A stretch of DNA of 64,000 nt, from NCBI GenBank assembly GCA_022870705.1, contig CP072107.1:1114501-1178500 (forward strand), in the 5' to 3' direction. Shown here piece after piece: positions 1 through 8,782 of this stretch. Below the pieces are notes generated by a model. It was not told where the DNA came from. It saw nothing but the letters and a program-made list of their open reading frames with translations, and did not search any database. The DNA comes from Oscillospiraceae bacterium CM. Its GTDB lineage: Bacteria > Bacillota > Clostridia > Oscillospirales > Oscillospiraceae. Position 1 is the stretch's first letter. The number at the start of each line of letters is the position of its first letter. A program made the position numbers and the translations under genes.

Positions 1-540
1 CTTGAAGCTGCCGAAAAAACTAAGATGGCGGTTAAGACGCCTATTCCTGACAGACGGTTTCGCTTCAGCTTGCTGACGGAAAGCGACGCCAACGATTTGG
101 CGGCACTTTACCGGCGCGTTTTTCCATCCTACCCATTTCCCATATTCGATCCGGCGTATCTGAAAAAGACGATGCGTGAAAACGTCGTCTACTTCGGCAT
201 CAGAGCTGACGGCGCGCTCGTTGCTGCCGCCTCTTGTGAGATGGACCTGGAAAACAACAATGTAGAAATGACCGATTTTGCCACGCTGGAAGCGTATCGG
301 TCAAAGGGCCTTGCCGGGTATTTGCTTTGCGAGATGGAATGCGAAATGAAAAATAGAGGTGTCCTCACGGCGTATACAATAGCGCGAGCCCTGTCATATG
401 GCATGAATGTGACTTTTGCAAAAATAGGCTATCTATTTGCCGGGACGCTCATCAACAACACGCACATCTCCGGAGGGGTGGAGAGTATGAACGTCTGGTT
501 TAAGCCACTCGGTCAGCATATAACGCCACCCAGCCAGTAA
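1..540 (+). CDS. ablB: Beta-lysine N-acetyltransferase (AblB-like), 5' end outside window
   Basis: The reading frame is open to the first base of the window, so only the C-terminal part (about 179 residues) is seen; the first internal ATG is at 25. It is a GNAT acetyltransferase: the acetyl-CoA loop RSKGLAG and the following helix are present, and the stretches [11 protein letters not shown] and [15 protein letters not shown] are typical of the AblB family, which acetylates beta-lysine made by lysine 2,3-aminomutase to give the osmolyte N-acetyl-beta-lysine. The partner ablA would be expected just upstream, outside the window. The gene ends at a strong terminator shared with the convergent operon. 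Family assignment is by recognition; a general GNAT is the alternative. Confidence 0.72.
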   Translation, partial: LEAAEKTKMAVKTPIPDRRFRFSLLTESDANDLAALYRRVFPSYPFPIFDPAYLKKTMRENVVYFGIRADGALVAAASCEMDLENNNVEMTDFATLEAYRSKGLAGYLLCEMECEMKNRGVLTAYTIARALSYGMNVTFAKIGYLFAGTLINNTHISGGVESMNVWFKPLGQHITPPSQ

Positions 541-555
541 AAATAACAACATGCC

Positions 556-600
556 GATAAAACAGCGGCTTTCCTCTTACAGGAAAGCCGCTGTTTTATC
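556..600. terminator. Bidirectional intrinsic terminator
   Basis: A perfect 20-bp inverted repeat (556-575 with 581-600, loop CTTAC) whose outer ends are A/T-rich lies between the convergent ends of the acetyltransferase gene and the NifX-like gene. It can serve both strands. Confidence 0.85.
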
Positions 601-607
601 AGATAAT

Positions 608-1030
608 TCAGTGCGCGCCGTGATGATGGTGGTGTTCACCGCCGCAGCCGTGCTCTGAGCAGGTGTGCGCTTGGCTGTGACCGCCGTGATGCTCCCCATG
701 GTGATTGCAGGTGATCTCGCTGTTATAGGCAAGCGCGCCCGCCAGAAAAGCTTCAACGGCCTTGTCCGCGTCACCGGAGACGCCGCCCAGAAGACGAATG
801 TTCGCGTCGCTGAGGGCAGTTTTGGCACCGCCGCCGATACCGCCGCAGATGAGGGTGTCAACGTTCAGGTTCTTTAAGATGGCCGCCAGCGAGCCGTGGC
901 CGCTGCCGTTGGTGTTGACAGTCGTCGCCGCCTGAACGCGGCCGTCATCGATATCATAGATTTTAAAGCGCTCCGCGTGCCCGAAATGCTGAAAAACGAG
1001 TCCGTTTTCGTATGTTACCGCAACCCTCAC
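608..1030 (-). CDS. NifX/NifB-type dinitrogenase cofactor-binding domain protein with His-rich tail
   Basis: 140 residues with a GTG start overlapping the Mrp stop (GTGA). Residues 1-105 form the NifX/NafY-like (COG1433) fold that binds iron-sulfur or Fe-Mo clusters in nitrogenase systems, with the family features FGHAERF near residue 17 and ICGGIGGGA near residue 61. Residues 107-140 are a histidine/cysteine-rich tail ending in five consecutive His, probably a metal-binding segment. No nitrogenase genes are visible; in non-fixing Clostridia such proteins travel with Mrp and DUF134 as here, which suggests general cluster or metal handling. The exact role is unknown. Confidence 0.8.
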   Translation of the reverse strand: MRVAVTYENGLVFQHFGHAERFKIYDIDDGRVQAATTVNTNGSGHGSLAAILKNLNVDTLICGGIGGGAKTALSDANIRLLGGVSGDADKAVEAFLAGALAYNSEITCNHHGEHHGGHSQAHTCSEHGCGGEHHHHHGAH

Positions 1031-1866
1031 ATCATTTCCTCGCTTTCTATGAAGTTAATGATATCATCGAGCCAGTCGCCTTCAAACTGCTCAATCGTCC
1101 CCGCGTCGCACGCCTCTGCCAGCTTTGGGTCGATCGGCAGGCGAGCCGTCACCGGGATTTGATATTTTTCGGCAGACGCCTCCACGCGGCTCTCACCAAA
1201 GATCGAGAAGCTTTTACCGCAATCAGGACAGGTGACGCTGCTCATGTTCTCAACAAGCCCGAAGACGGGGATTTTCATCATCCGCGCCATGTTGCCAGCT
1301 TTTTCAACAATCATGCCGACGAGCTCCTGCGGTGTGGTGACGATCACAATGCCGTCAACCGGGATCGACTGGAAGACCGTCAGCGGTACGTCGCCCGTGC
1401 CGGGCGGCATGTCAATAAACATCAAATCAACGTCGCCCCAGATGACGTCTTTCCAAAACTGCTTGACCATCCCGGCGATGACAGGGCCGCGCCAGACGAC
1501 GGGGTCCGTCTCATTTTGGGTTAAAAGGTTCAGTGACATCACGGCAATGTCTGTTTTTGTTTTAACGGGTTGAATGCCCAGCTCGCTGCCAGTGGCTTTT
1601 TCTGAAAGGCCAAACGCTTTGGGGATGGAAGGCCCCGTGATATCGGCGTCAAGGACAGCCGTTTTAAACCCGTCACGCCGAGCCAGAACGGCCAGCATAG
1701 ACGTGACAAGCGACTTGCCGACACCGCCCTTGCCGCTGACAATGCCAATGACTTTTTTAATGTGACTGAGTTCGTGGGGCTGCTCCCTGAAATCTGTTTG
1801 TTCTTCCGTTCTGTCAGAACAATCACTCCCGCAGGAGGTACAGCTGCTGCTGCACGTTTCACTCAT
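1027..1866 (-). CDS. Mrp/NBP35-family P-loop Fe-S cluster carrier ATPase
   Basis: 279 residues. The deviant Walker A GKGGVGKS lies at residues 45-52, the ADI/GP switch segment DADITGPSIPKAFG follows at about 73, and the cluster-binding CxxC (C213, C216) follows the VENMS motif. The N-terminus has an additional cysteine cluster (C5, C9, C12, C16), as in NBP35-like members that carry a [4Fe-4S] cluster there. It is the middle gene of a three-gene operon: its start overlaps the DUF134 stop by ATGA and its stop overlaps the NifX-like start. Expected to assemble or carry Fe-S clusters in the cytoplasm. Confidence 0.9.
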   Translation of the reverse strand: MSETCSSSCTSCGSDCSDRTEEQTDFREQPHELSHIKKVIGIVSGKGGVGKSLVTSMLAVLARRDGFKTAVLDADITGPSIPKAFGLSEKATGSELGIQPVKTKTDIAVMSLNLLTQNETDPVVWRGPVIAGMVKQFWKDVIWGDVDLMFIDMPPGTGDVPLTVFQSIPVDGIVIVTTPQELVGMIVEKAGNMARMMKIPVFGLVENMSSVTCPDCGKSFSIFGESRVEASAEKYQIPVTARLPIDPKLAEACDAGTIEQFEGDWLDDIINFIESEEMM

Positions 1867-2228
1867 TTTACTTCATCTCCCAAATGACAATTATTTTTGT
1901 GACAATGACGGCAAGAGCAAGGTGGCGACGATTCGTCACATAAAACGTAGTCACCGCCGCTGATGGATAGCTCTAAGCCGCTGACAAGGCATTGTGCCAA
2001 TTTTAGACGCGCGCTGCCGTAAATTGCCTGTGCCGTCGTTCTCGCCACACCCATTTGTCCGGCGCAGTCTTCCTGACTGAGCCCTTCAAGGTCAATCAGC
2101 CGGATCGATTCAAATTCGTCCACCGTCATCACAACACGCGCGCACTGTTCCGACGCACCGTTAAGCGGCCCGAAGCTGAGGCTCTGGGGCATACAGCAGA
2201 CGCGCCGACATTTTTTCGGACGCGGCAT
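1863..2228 (-). CDS. DUF134 (UPF0251) HTH protein, first gene of the Mrp operon
   Basis: 121 residues beginning MPRPKKCRRV as in DUF134 proteins. A sigma-70 region-4-like helix-turn-helix spans about residues 45-78 (LSQEDCAGQMGVARTTA). The C-terminal 25 residues are cysteine-rich (C97, C104, C106, C109, C114), plausibly a metal or Fe-S site. The SD is GAGGTGATAGG directly before the ATG. DUF134 proteins are predicted DNA-binding regulators and are commonly linked to Mrp/NifX genes; autoregulation of this operon through metal or cluster sensing is an inference. Confidence 0.85.
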   Translation of the reverse strand: MPRPKKCRRVCCMPQSLSFGPLNGASEQCARVVMTVDEFESIRLIDLEGLSQEDCAGQMGVARTTAQAIYGSARLKLAQCLVSGLELSISGGDYVLCDESSPPCSCRHCHKNNCHLGDEVK

Positions 2229-2321
2229 CCTATCACCTCACACCATCGAATTCATGGCATATGCCGGATACTAGCCGCATCATAACAGAGATATCGGCAT
2301 ATGTCAATAATAATATTCATA

Positions 2322-2918
2322 TTACGCAAACATTTTATAAACATCGTCGACATGAACGACAAGGCTTCGCCCAAAGGCGAGCATTTCAAGGCCGAGTTGT
2401 TTGCGCTCCGGCGTGAATGAAGCCGTCGTTTCAATCGGAACAATACAGTTGTAATTGCGTGAGAACGCGGCGCTGCACGTTTCTAGGACACAGACATCGG
2501 TGGCGGCGCCGACGATAACGAGGTTTTTGATGCCATGCTTTTGAAGCAGGCCGTCCAGGTCTGTATTGAAAAAGGCGTTCCATCTGTTTTTAACAATGAG
2601 GACTTCGCCGTCACGCGGCGCCAGCGGCGGGATGATTTCGGCATCAGCCGTCCCTTTAACAAAATGGCGGTGCTTTTTGACCTCAAATCGCGCGTCCAGC
2701 ATCGGCCAGTCGCTGAAATCCGCCTCATATTCCGTTTTTACGTTGACGACGAGCATCCCGTTCGCGTTGAAAAAGTCTTTGAGCGCGATCATCGGCGTGA
2801 CAATGTCTTCCTGGCGGGTGACATCGACATTGAGCATTTTAACAAGTGACCCGTCGGGCGCGCCGCCGCCGTACTGCATATCGACAACAATGAGCGCCGT
2901 TTCTTTTTGAATGAGCAA
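2322..2918 (-). CDS. Isochorismatase-family cysteine hydrolase
   Basis: The start is taken as the TTG at 2918 (198 residues) because TTGGAG lies 8 nt upstream; an in-frame GTG at 2927 sits inside that SD. The catalytic triad of the nicotinamidase/isochorismatase family is visible: Asp in IVVDMQ (residue 13), Lys in VKNRWNAF (residue 110) and the nucleophilic Cys in GAATDVCVLET (residue 143). The substrate cannot be told from the sequence; nicotinamidase, ureidoacrylate or isochorismatase-like amidases share the fold. Monocistronic, divergent from the Mg2+ ATPase gene. Confidence 0.82.
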   Translation of the reverse strand: MLIQKETALIVVDMQYGGGAPDGSLVKMLNVDVTRQEDIVTPMIALKDFFNANGMLVVNVKTEYEADFSDWPMLDARFEVKKHRHFVKGTADAEIIPPLAPRDGEVLIVKNRWNAFFNTDLDGLLQKHGIKNLVIVGAATDVCVLETCSAAFSRNYNCIVPIETTASFTPERKQLGLEMLAFGRSLVVHVDDVYKMFA

Positions 2919-3118
2919 AATAAACACTCCAATCTTTTTTTAAGGCACCTTTCGTTCAGTGCGCCTGTCAAGATGCCCATTATTATATATCAATGAGCTG
3001 TGATTTAGAAGACCGCTGAGTAAATCCACCGCTTTGGAAGACACCCCCCTATGTATTTATTGCGCAACATGTTAAAATGAATCATGCAAAAGTAAGCATT
3101 GATGCAGGAGGGCAACCA

Positions 3119-5632
3119 ATGGCGGAACTAAAAGATTGCTTTTGGGCGTATCAGACGGCCGATATCCTCTCAGACCTTCAAACAGAAAAAAACGGCCTGA
3201 CAAGTGAGGAGGCTGCGGCAAGACTTAAGCTGGTTGGCGCAAACGTCCTCAAAGAAAAGCGAAACACAAACGCCCTGTCGCTTCTGCTGTCGCAATTTAA
3301 AAGCCCGATTCTTATTATTCTATTTTTTGCTGTTGCTCTATCCATTTTCTTAAAAGACACAGCCGACGCACTCATCATTCTGGCAATCGTTTTAATAAGC
3401 AGCCTACTTGGCTTTTGGCAGGAATACGGGGCGGACAATTCGGTGAAAAAGTTGCTGGCCTTAGTGCAGATCAGATCACTGATACGCCGCGACGGCCGGG
3501 ATGTGGACATCGGTGTTGAGGACATCGTCCCCGGCGATATTGTGCTTCTGAAAGCGGGAGACCTTGTCCCCGCAGATTGCCTGCTGATTGAGGATAACGC
3601 GCTGTTTGTCGACGAGGCAACGCTGACAGGGGAAACATACCCCGTTGAAAAACAGGTCGCTCTTCTCCCGGCGGAGACCGTTCTCTCCGAACGGAAGAAT
3701 TGCCTGTGGATGGGGACGCACGTTATCAGCGGTACCGGCAGCGCCGTCATCGTCAAAACGGGCAAAGAGACGGAATACGGAAAAATATCAGAACGTCTGA
3801 AGCTGCGCCCCATGGAGACGGAATTCGAACGCGGCGTCAGGCGCTTCGGGTATTTGCTGATGGAGATCACGCTTATCCTCGTGTTTGCTATTTTTGCGAT
3901 TAACATCATTTTAAAAAGACCGCCGCTCGACGCCTTTCTTTTCTCACTCGCCCTTGCCGTCGGTCTAACGCCACAGCTGCTCCCCGCGATCATCAGCATC
4001 AACCTTGCGCACGGCGCGAAGATGATGGCGGCGGTCAAAGTGATTGTCAAGCGTTTAGCGGCAATCGAAAATTTTGGCAGTATGGACATCCTCTGTTCCG
4101 ATAAAACCGGCACGCTCACGGAGGGGATGGTCCGCCTCAACGCACCGTATGGCATCGACGGCATTGAATATAACAAGGTGCTTTATTATGCGTATCTCAA
4201 CGCTTCTTTTGAGTCGGGCTTCAATAACCCGATAGACGCGGCGATCCGATCACACCAGCCGTTTGATATAGCCGGATATGAAAAGCTTGAAGAGGAGCCG
4301 TATGATTTTATCCGCAAGCGTCTGAGCATTCTTCTGGCAGACCAGATGGGACGGCAGCTCGTTGTGACAAAAGGCGCCTTTCAAAATATTCTTGATGTCT
4401 GCACAAAAGCGGAGACGGCCGATGGCAGTATTGTCGACATTGAAGCGGTCAGAAGCGCAATTGAAAAACATTTTGCGGCGTTTTCAAGCAAAGGCTACCG
4501 GACGCTGGGCGTCGCATATAAAACGGGTGTTGAGACGCTTCACGAGAATGAGCACGAGCACGACATGACCTTTCTCGGCTTTTTAACTTTTTTTGATCCG
4601 CTTAAAGAAGACATCCGCGAGACAATCGGGCATCTGCGGGAGCTCGGTGTCGGCCTCAAAATCATCACGGGCGACAATCACCTCGTTGCCGCGACAGTTG
4701 TGTCACAGATTGGCATCGGCGGCGACCTTTTAACGGGGTCAGACCTGCGCCAGATGAGTGACGATGCGCTGATACAAAAAGCGCCGACGGTGTCAATCTT
4801 TGCCGAGGTTGAACCGAATCAGAAAGAGCGCATCATTTTAGCGCTCAAAAAAGCCGGTTATGTCGTTGGATATATGGGTGACGGCATTAACGATGCCTCG
4901 GCGCTGCACGCTTCTGACGTCAGCATATCGGTGGACAGCGCGGCGGACGCGGCCAAGGAGGCCGCTGATATCGTCCTGCTCGAAAAAGACCTGCGGGTGC
5001 TTTTAAGTGGTGTCAAGGCAGGGCGCGTCACGTTTGCCAACACGCTCAAATACGTCTTTATGGCGACGAGCGCCAATTTCGGCAACATGTTCAGCATGGC
5101 GGGCGCGTCGCTATTTCTGCCGTTTCTCCCGCTGCTGCCGAAGCAAATTCTGCTCACAAATCTGATGACGGATATTCCGGAGATGACGATTGCCTCCGAT
5201 GATGTTGACAGCGAACTGATCAGTAAACCGCGGCGCTGGGATATCCGATTTATCCGCCGCTTCATGGTAACATTTGGCCTAATCAGTTCAATATTTGACT
5301 ATGTCACCTTTGCGCTTCTTTGGTTCTTCCTGCACGCGACAGACACGTCGTTTAGAACGGGATGGTTCATCGAATCGGTCGTTTCAGCCGCGATCATTGT
5401 CCTGATTGTCCGGACGAGAAAACCGTTTTTCAAAAGCAGACCGTCCGGCGCTCTGACGTTGGCCGTGTTGCTCATCGCTCTTATCGCAGTCGCTATACCT
5501 TATACACCGCTTGCCGGGCTCTTTGGATTTATTCCAATGCAGCCGTGGGTTTTACTTGTTATCGGCTGTATTGTTGCACTTTATATTGCATCGGTTGAAT
5601 CAATCAAGAAAATCTTTTACCGTCGCGTGTGA
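3119..5632 (+). CDS. mgtA: MgtA-type magnesium-translocating P-type ATPase
   Basis: The start is at ATG 3119 because AGGAGG lies 7 nt upstream; an upstream in-frame ATG at 3077 lacks an SD. 837 residues. Order: cation-ATPase N-domain (about 10-65), two TM segments, actuator domain with TGET (170-173), TM3-4 with LTPQLLP in place of the PEGLP of Ca2+ pumps, phosphorylation motif DKTGTLT with Asp328, nucleotide domain, hinge MGDGINDA, then a six-helix C-terminal membrane domain. The TM4 LTPxLLP motif and the NAPYGIDGIEYNKVLYYAYLNASF region are characteristic of P3B MgtA/MgtB pumps that bring Mg2+ into the cell. No M-box-like leader was recognised in the 190-bp upstream gap. Confidence 0.9.
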   Translation: MAELKDCFWAYQTADILSDLQTEKNGLTSEEAAARLKLVGANVLKEKRNTNALSLLLSQFKSPILIILFFAVALSIFLKDTADALIILAIVLISSLLGFWQEYGADNSVKKLLALVQIRSLIRRDGRDVDIGVEDIVPGDIVLLKAGDLVPADCLLIEDNALFVDEATLTGETYPVEKQVALLPAETVLSERKNCLWMGTHVISGTGSAVIVKTGKETEYGKISERLKLRPMETEFERGVRRFGYLLMEITLILVFAIFAINIILKRPPLDAFLFSLALAVGLTPQLLPAIISINLAHGAKMMAAVKVIVKRLAAIENFGSMDILCSDKTGTLTEGMVRLNAPYGIDGIEYNKVLYYAYLNASFESGFNNPIDAAIRSHQPFDIAGYEKLEEEPYDFIRKRLSILLADQMGRQLVVTKGAFQNILDVCTKAETADGSIVDIEAVRSAIEKHFAAFSSKGYRTLGVAYKTGVETLHENEHEHDMTFLGFLTFFDPLKEDIRETIGHLRELGVGLKIITGDNHLVAATVVSQIGIGGDLLTGSDLRQMSDDALIQKAPTVSIFAEVEPNQKERIILALKKAGYVVGYMGDGINDASALHASDVSISVDSAADAAKEAADIVLLEKDLRVLLSGVKAGRVTFANTLKYVFMATSANFGNMFSMAGASLFLPFLPLLPKQILLTNLMTDIPEMTIASDDVDSELISKPRRWDIRFIRRFMVTFGLISSIFDYVTFALLWFFLHATDTSFRTGWFIESVVSAAIIVLIVRTRKPFFKSRPSGALTLAVLLIALIAVAIPYTPLAGLFGFIPMQPWVLLVIGCIVALYIASVESIKKIFYRRV

Positions 5633-5746
5633 CAAGATTGACGAAAGGGAACATCTCTTTTTCGTCCAGTGATGGCTACTGTTCAGACTTCCCAGCTGTC
5701 TCAAAAAGACAGCCTGTATCATATGCTGTATGGGAAGGAGAATAAA

Positions 5747-6583
5747 ATGGCATCGATTAAAGGTATTGATACAAGCACCCCAATTTTAGAAACGACGGCG
5801 GCAGCGTTATATACGACGGGATACCGCTTCGTCTGCCGTTATCTCGTTCCGGACAGTTATCCGAAGCATTTATCATACGGCGAAGCAGAACGCCTGACGG
5901 CTGCGGGGCTGTCTATCGTATCCGTTTTTGAAACGAGCGCTAAAAGAGCGCGCGGCGGCGGAAAAAACGGTTCGGCGGACGGTTTGCTGGCACTGGAAGC
6001 GGCACGGGCGGTAAAAATGCCGGAAGACAACGCTATTATTTTTGCCGTTGATTTTCAGGCAACCGCTAAAGATATGGTAGCCATTGAAGCCTATTTAAGA
6101 GCAGCAAAAGAAGCAATCGCGCCCTATAAAGTTGGCGTCTATGGAAGCTTTGATGTCATCGAGGAGATGGCACAACGCGCCGTGTGCGACTGCTTTTGGC
6201 AGACGTATGCCTGGTCTGGTGGTAAGAAGTCAGCACGTGCCGACATCTATCAGTATCAAAATGGTCAGACAGCTGCCGGGATATCCGTCGACTTCAATGA
6301 GGCTTATAACGAAAAAGGTCTGTGGCGATTGCCTTTTGCTCAGGATGAAAATTTGCCGACGACGGTCGGCGCGGCGCGCAAGGCGCTGACGGAAATCTCC
6401 AAAACAGGCGCGGCGCACAGTCCATGGGCGGATGCGGCTGTTGAAAAGCTCACAAAAGCAGGGATCATCAGTGGAGATGGGAACGGCAATTTCGGTTGGG
6501 AGCAGTGCATGACACGGGAAGCCGTCGCCACAGCGCTGTACAACACGCTGGAGAAGCTCGGATTGCTTGACAAACTCTCATAA
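5747..6583 (+). CDS. DUF1906 glycoside-hydrolase-like protein with C-terminal SLH-like repeat
   Basis: Start ATG 5747 has AAGGAG 7 nt upstream; a longer frame from 5669 is open but lacks an SD. 278 residues. Residues 4-195 match the DUF1906 (Rv2525c-like) TIM-barrel domain: IKGIDTSTP, FVCRYLVP, IIFAVDFQA, VGVYGSFDVIEEM, YQYQNG and VDFNEAY. Residues 224-270 resemble one surface-layer-homology repeat (SPWADAAVEKLTKAGIISGDGNGNF). No signal peptide is visible, so how it reaches the wall, if it does, is unclear. It may act on peptidoglycan; the activity is unproven. Confidence 0.75.
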   Translation: MASIKGIDTSTPILETTAAALYTTGYRFVCRYLVPDSYPKHLSYGEAERLTAAGLSIVSVFETSAKRARGGGKNGSADGLLALEAARAVKMPEDNAIIFAVDFQATAKDMVAIEAYLRAAKEAIAPYKVGVYGSFDVIEEMAQRAVCDCFWQTYAWSGGKKSARADIYQYQNGQTAAGISVDFNEAYNEKGLWRLPFAQDENLPTTVGAARKALTEISKTGAAHSPWADAAVEKLTKAGIISGDGNGNFGWEQCMTREAVATALYNTLEKLGLLDKLS

Positions 6584-6596
6584 TCGGAACAGTATC

Positions 6597-6630
6597 AAAA
6601 AATCGCGGGTTATTGCCCCGCGATTTTTTT
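6597..6630 (+). terminator. Intrinsic terminator after the DUF1906 gene
   Basis: AATCGCGGG (6601-6609) pairs with CCCGCGATT (6617-6625), followed by a T run on the plus strand. Confidence 0.88.
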
Positions 6631-6706
6631 GCCTTTAGGGGCGTACAGGCAATTTTTCGGTGCACACAAAATATAATCACTCAGACCGATAAAGGGGGCG
6701 TTGGTG

Positions 6707-7570
6707 ATGCGTTTTGGAATTGCGTTGTCCGGCGGTGGCACACGTGGCGCGGCACACGTTGGCGTTCTGTGTGCCTTGGAGGAGGCCGGGCTTTTGCCGA
6801 CGTCTGTCGCCGGAACGAGCGCCGGCAGCCTTGTCGCCGGGCTGTATGCGTTAGGCTATACGCCGAGCAGCATGAAGGAGATTATTTTAAAACTCAGTAA
6901 ATCGGGCCCGTCACTCATGGACGCGGATTATTTTGGGATTCTCCGATCTGTTGTGCAGCTGTTTCGCAAGAAGCGCATGACATTTTCAGGTTTTATTAAA
7001 GGCGATAAGCTGGAGAAGTATTTGGAGGGGTTAGCTGGCGGCAAAAAAATGACAGACCTTCGCATGATAACTGTCATCGCAGCCGTTGACCTCTTCAGCA
7101 GGAAGACAATTGCCTATACAAATAATAGGGCCAAGGCTGTACAAATGCCAAACGTCATCTGGAAATCAGACGTTCAAATCAGCGCGGCTATGCGAGCCTC
7201 CTGTGCTGTTCCCGCCGTCTTTCAGCCGAAGAAGCTGGACGGGATGCTCCTTGTTGACGGCGGCGTGACAGATATAGTACCGGTTGACCTGCTCATTGCG
7301 GCCGGAGAAAAAAACGTTCTGGGCGTTGATGTGAACACAGCCACCCCCATGAAGGCAGACGGCAACATTCTTGATGTCTGCAACCAGTCCTTATCCATCC
7401 TGATGAGCTGCCTGAGCGGCTACAGGACGAGCGGCGAAAAGCTCTCCTTAGTCCCACTCCTGCCGGATACGGCCGGTCTTCTGACGTTTGAGCAGATGAC
7501 GGCTTGCCTTGACGCGGGCTATGAGTCGGCGAAAAAAATGGTGCCTGAAATTCGGCGTGTGTTTTCATAA
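6707..7570 (+). CDS. Patatin-like phospholipase / serine esterase
   Basis: Start ATG 6707 is preferred (AAAGGGGG 8 nt upstream); in-frame GTG 6704 and TTG 6701 are alternatives. 287 residues. The oxyanion loop GGGTRG is at 9-14, the nucleophile elbow GTSAG has Ser38, and the DGG motif gives the catalytic Asp184, the Ser-Asp dyad of patatin/RssA-type acyl hydrolases. No signal peptide or TM segment is visible, so it is probably cytoplasmic or membrane-associated and acts on phospholipids or other acyl esters. Monocistronic. Confidence 0.88.
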   Translation: MRFGIALSGGGTRGAAHVGVLCALEEAGLLPTSVAGTSAGSLVAGLYALGYTPSSMKEIILKLSKSGPSLMDADYFGILRSVVQLFRKKRMTFSGFIKGDKLEKYLEGLAGGKKMTDLRMITVIAAVDLFSRKTIAYTNNRAKAVQMPNVIWKSDVQISAAMRASCAVPAVFQPKKLDGMLLVDGGVTDIVPVDLLIAAGEKNVLGVDVNTATPMKADGNILDVCNQSLSILMSCLSGYRTSGEKLSLVPLLPDTAGLLTFEQMTACLDAGYESAKKMVPEIRRVFS

Positions 7571-7600
7571 AAAAGCCCCGCCCGTTCAGGGCGAGGCTGT
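7571..7600 (-). terminator. Intrinsic terminator of the HTH-hydrolase-DUF4180 operon
   Basis: On the minus strand AGCCTCGCCC pairs with GGGCGGGGCT (one mismatch), followed by a T run. The stop codon of the DUF4180 gene (7586-7588) lies in the hairpin loop, so the stem overlaps the end of the gene. Confidence 0.8.
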
Positions 7601-7945
7601 CAGAGCCGTCATCGCCTCATCAAGACTGTGTTTAAAAAACACGAGACGGCCTTTGTTGCACTCATAAATAAAATCTTTGAGGCTTTGGCTTGTATATTGT
7701 GAAAAATCGCCGACGATGGCAAGCTTCATCCGGTAATTTGAAAATTTCTGCAAGACGTCACCGGCGAAGCCTGTTTTTAAGTCAAAAAATGCCTCCGGCA
7801 GGCTTTCCTTGAGTAGGACAAGACCGGCGCATTCAGACCCATAAGTCGCCGTCGCAAGCAAATCAAGGACATCTGAAATAGTGCCTATGTGCGACGCGGT
7901 ATCACAGACGGCGATTGAAATTCCGTTATTTTCGAGCGTTTTCAC
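7586..7945 (-). CDS. DUF4180 domain protein
   Basis: 119 residues spanning a complete DUF4180 domain: AFFDLKTGFAGDVLQKFSNY, KLAIVGDFSQYTS and LKDFIYECNKGRLVFF are the family hallmarks. GTG start with AAAGGAGG 7 nt upstream, overlapping the stop of the hydrolase gene (GTGA). The function of DUF4180 is not known; the fold looks like a small STAS/alpha-beta domain. It is the last gene of an operon with an HTH regulator and an alpha/beta hydrolase, so a role in the same inducible response is likely but unproven. Confidence 0.82.
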   Translation of the reverse strand: MKTLENNGISIAVCDTASHIGTISDVLDLLATATYGSECAGLVLLKESLPEAFFDLKTGFAGDVLQKFSNYRMKLAIVGDFSQYTSQSLKDFIYECNKGRLVFFKHSLDEAMTALTASP

Positions 7946-8781
7946 GGCGATACCTCCTTTTGAAGAAATGGTATGAAATAGTCGGATGCGTTTAAGATTA
8001 TATGTCCTGTATTCGGAAGCAGATGAACTTCTGCATGCGGGAGGTTTTCGCTGATTCTACGAGCCGCCCCGGGTGCGTCAAGCAGAATGTCGTTCTCACC
8101 GCCAATGAACAAAACGGGCATCACTAGCCGTCTAAGCTGGTCATCTGTGAATACCGGCAGTATGGCCGTGATCGGGTTATACGACGCGAGGATAAGGTTC
8201 ATGAAATCGACGACCTCTTTCGGCAGCGCCGCGTCGCCGATAACGGCTTCATCCATCGTCAGCGTTTCGTTTCGTGCTCTGGCACTGTCAGCTTTTATCG
8301 TGTATTCATGGTTCTGTCCTGACAGGCCGCCCGGTGCAATCAGAATAAGGCGCGAGACGCGCGCCGGATACGCTGTGGCAAATTTCAGAGCCAACCAGCC
8401 GCCGAGAGAGCTGCCGAGCATGACGGCGCTTTCAACGCTGAGCGCATCAAAAATGTCCTTAAGCCAGAGTGTAAAGGCATCTGATTCGAGGTTCGGTCTG
8501 AATTCAGCGCTGTTTCCAGCCTCTCCAAGGAGATCAACGGCATAGACACGGTAATCTTGAGACAACGCGATGATTTCTTGAGACATAAAAACGCTGTTGG
8601 AGCACGACCCATGGAACACGAAGACAGGCGGTGCCGTCTCGCGACCCGCTGTCAATATAAAGGTCCGGCCGAAGGCTGTGTCCACATATTGGTGCCCGAA
8701 AGGGAAACGGTTGAGAACACCGTTGTACACGGTGCGGAAGGCGTCGCGCGCTTCCGGCGATTTGAAAACGCTTGTCGCCAT
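7942..8781 (-). CDS. Alpha/beta-fold hydrolase
   Basis: The ATG at 8781 is chosen (279 residues) because GGGAGGA lies 9 nt upstream; the ATG three codons earlier abuts the SD. The core shows the oxyanion region VFHGSCSN, the nucleophile elbow GSSLGG with Ser125, the acid in GGENDILLD (Asp231) and His260 in NTGHIILN, i.e. a full catalytic triad. It resembles carboxylesterase/C-C hydrolase enzymes of the MhpC/BioH class; the substrate is unknown. It lies 1 nt after the HTH gene and overlaps the DUF4180 gene. Confidence 0.87.
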   Translation of the reverse strand: MATSVFKSPEARDAFRTVYNGVLNRFPFGHQYVDTAFGRTFILTAGRETAPPVFVFHGSCSNSVFMSQEIIALSQDYRVYAVDLLGEAGNSAEFRPNLESDAFTLWLKDIFDALSVESAVMLGSSLGGWLALKFATAYPARVSRLILIAPGGLSGQNHEYTIKADSARARNETLTMDEAVIGDAALPKEVVDFMNLILASYNPITAILPVFTDDQLRRLVMPVLFIGGENDILLDAPGAARRISENLPHAEVHLLPNTGHIILNASDYFIPFLQKEVSP

Positions 8782-8782
8782 A

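Noticed and set aside
2930-3118. M-box magnesium riboswitch before the MgtA-type ATPase gene
   Set aside because: No conserved M-box segments and no terminator hairpin were seen in the 190-bp gap.
3178-4176. Long open frame (332 codons) on the minus strand
   Set aside because: It is the antisense shadow of the MgtA gene; composition is Ser/Arg-rich, with no SD and no recognisable domain.
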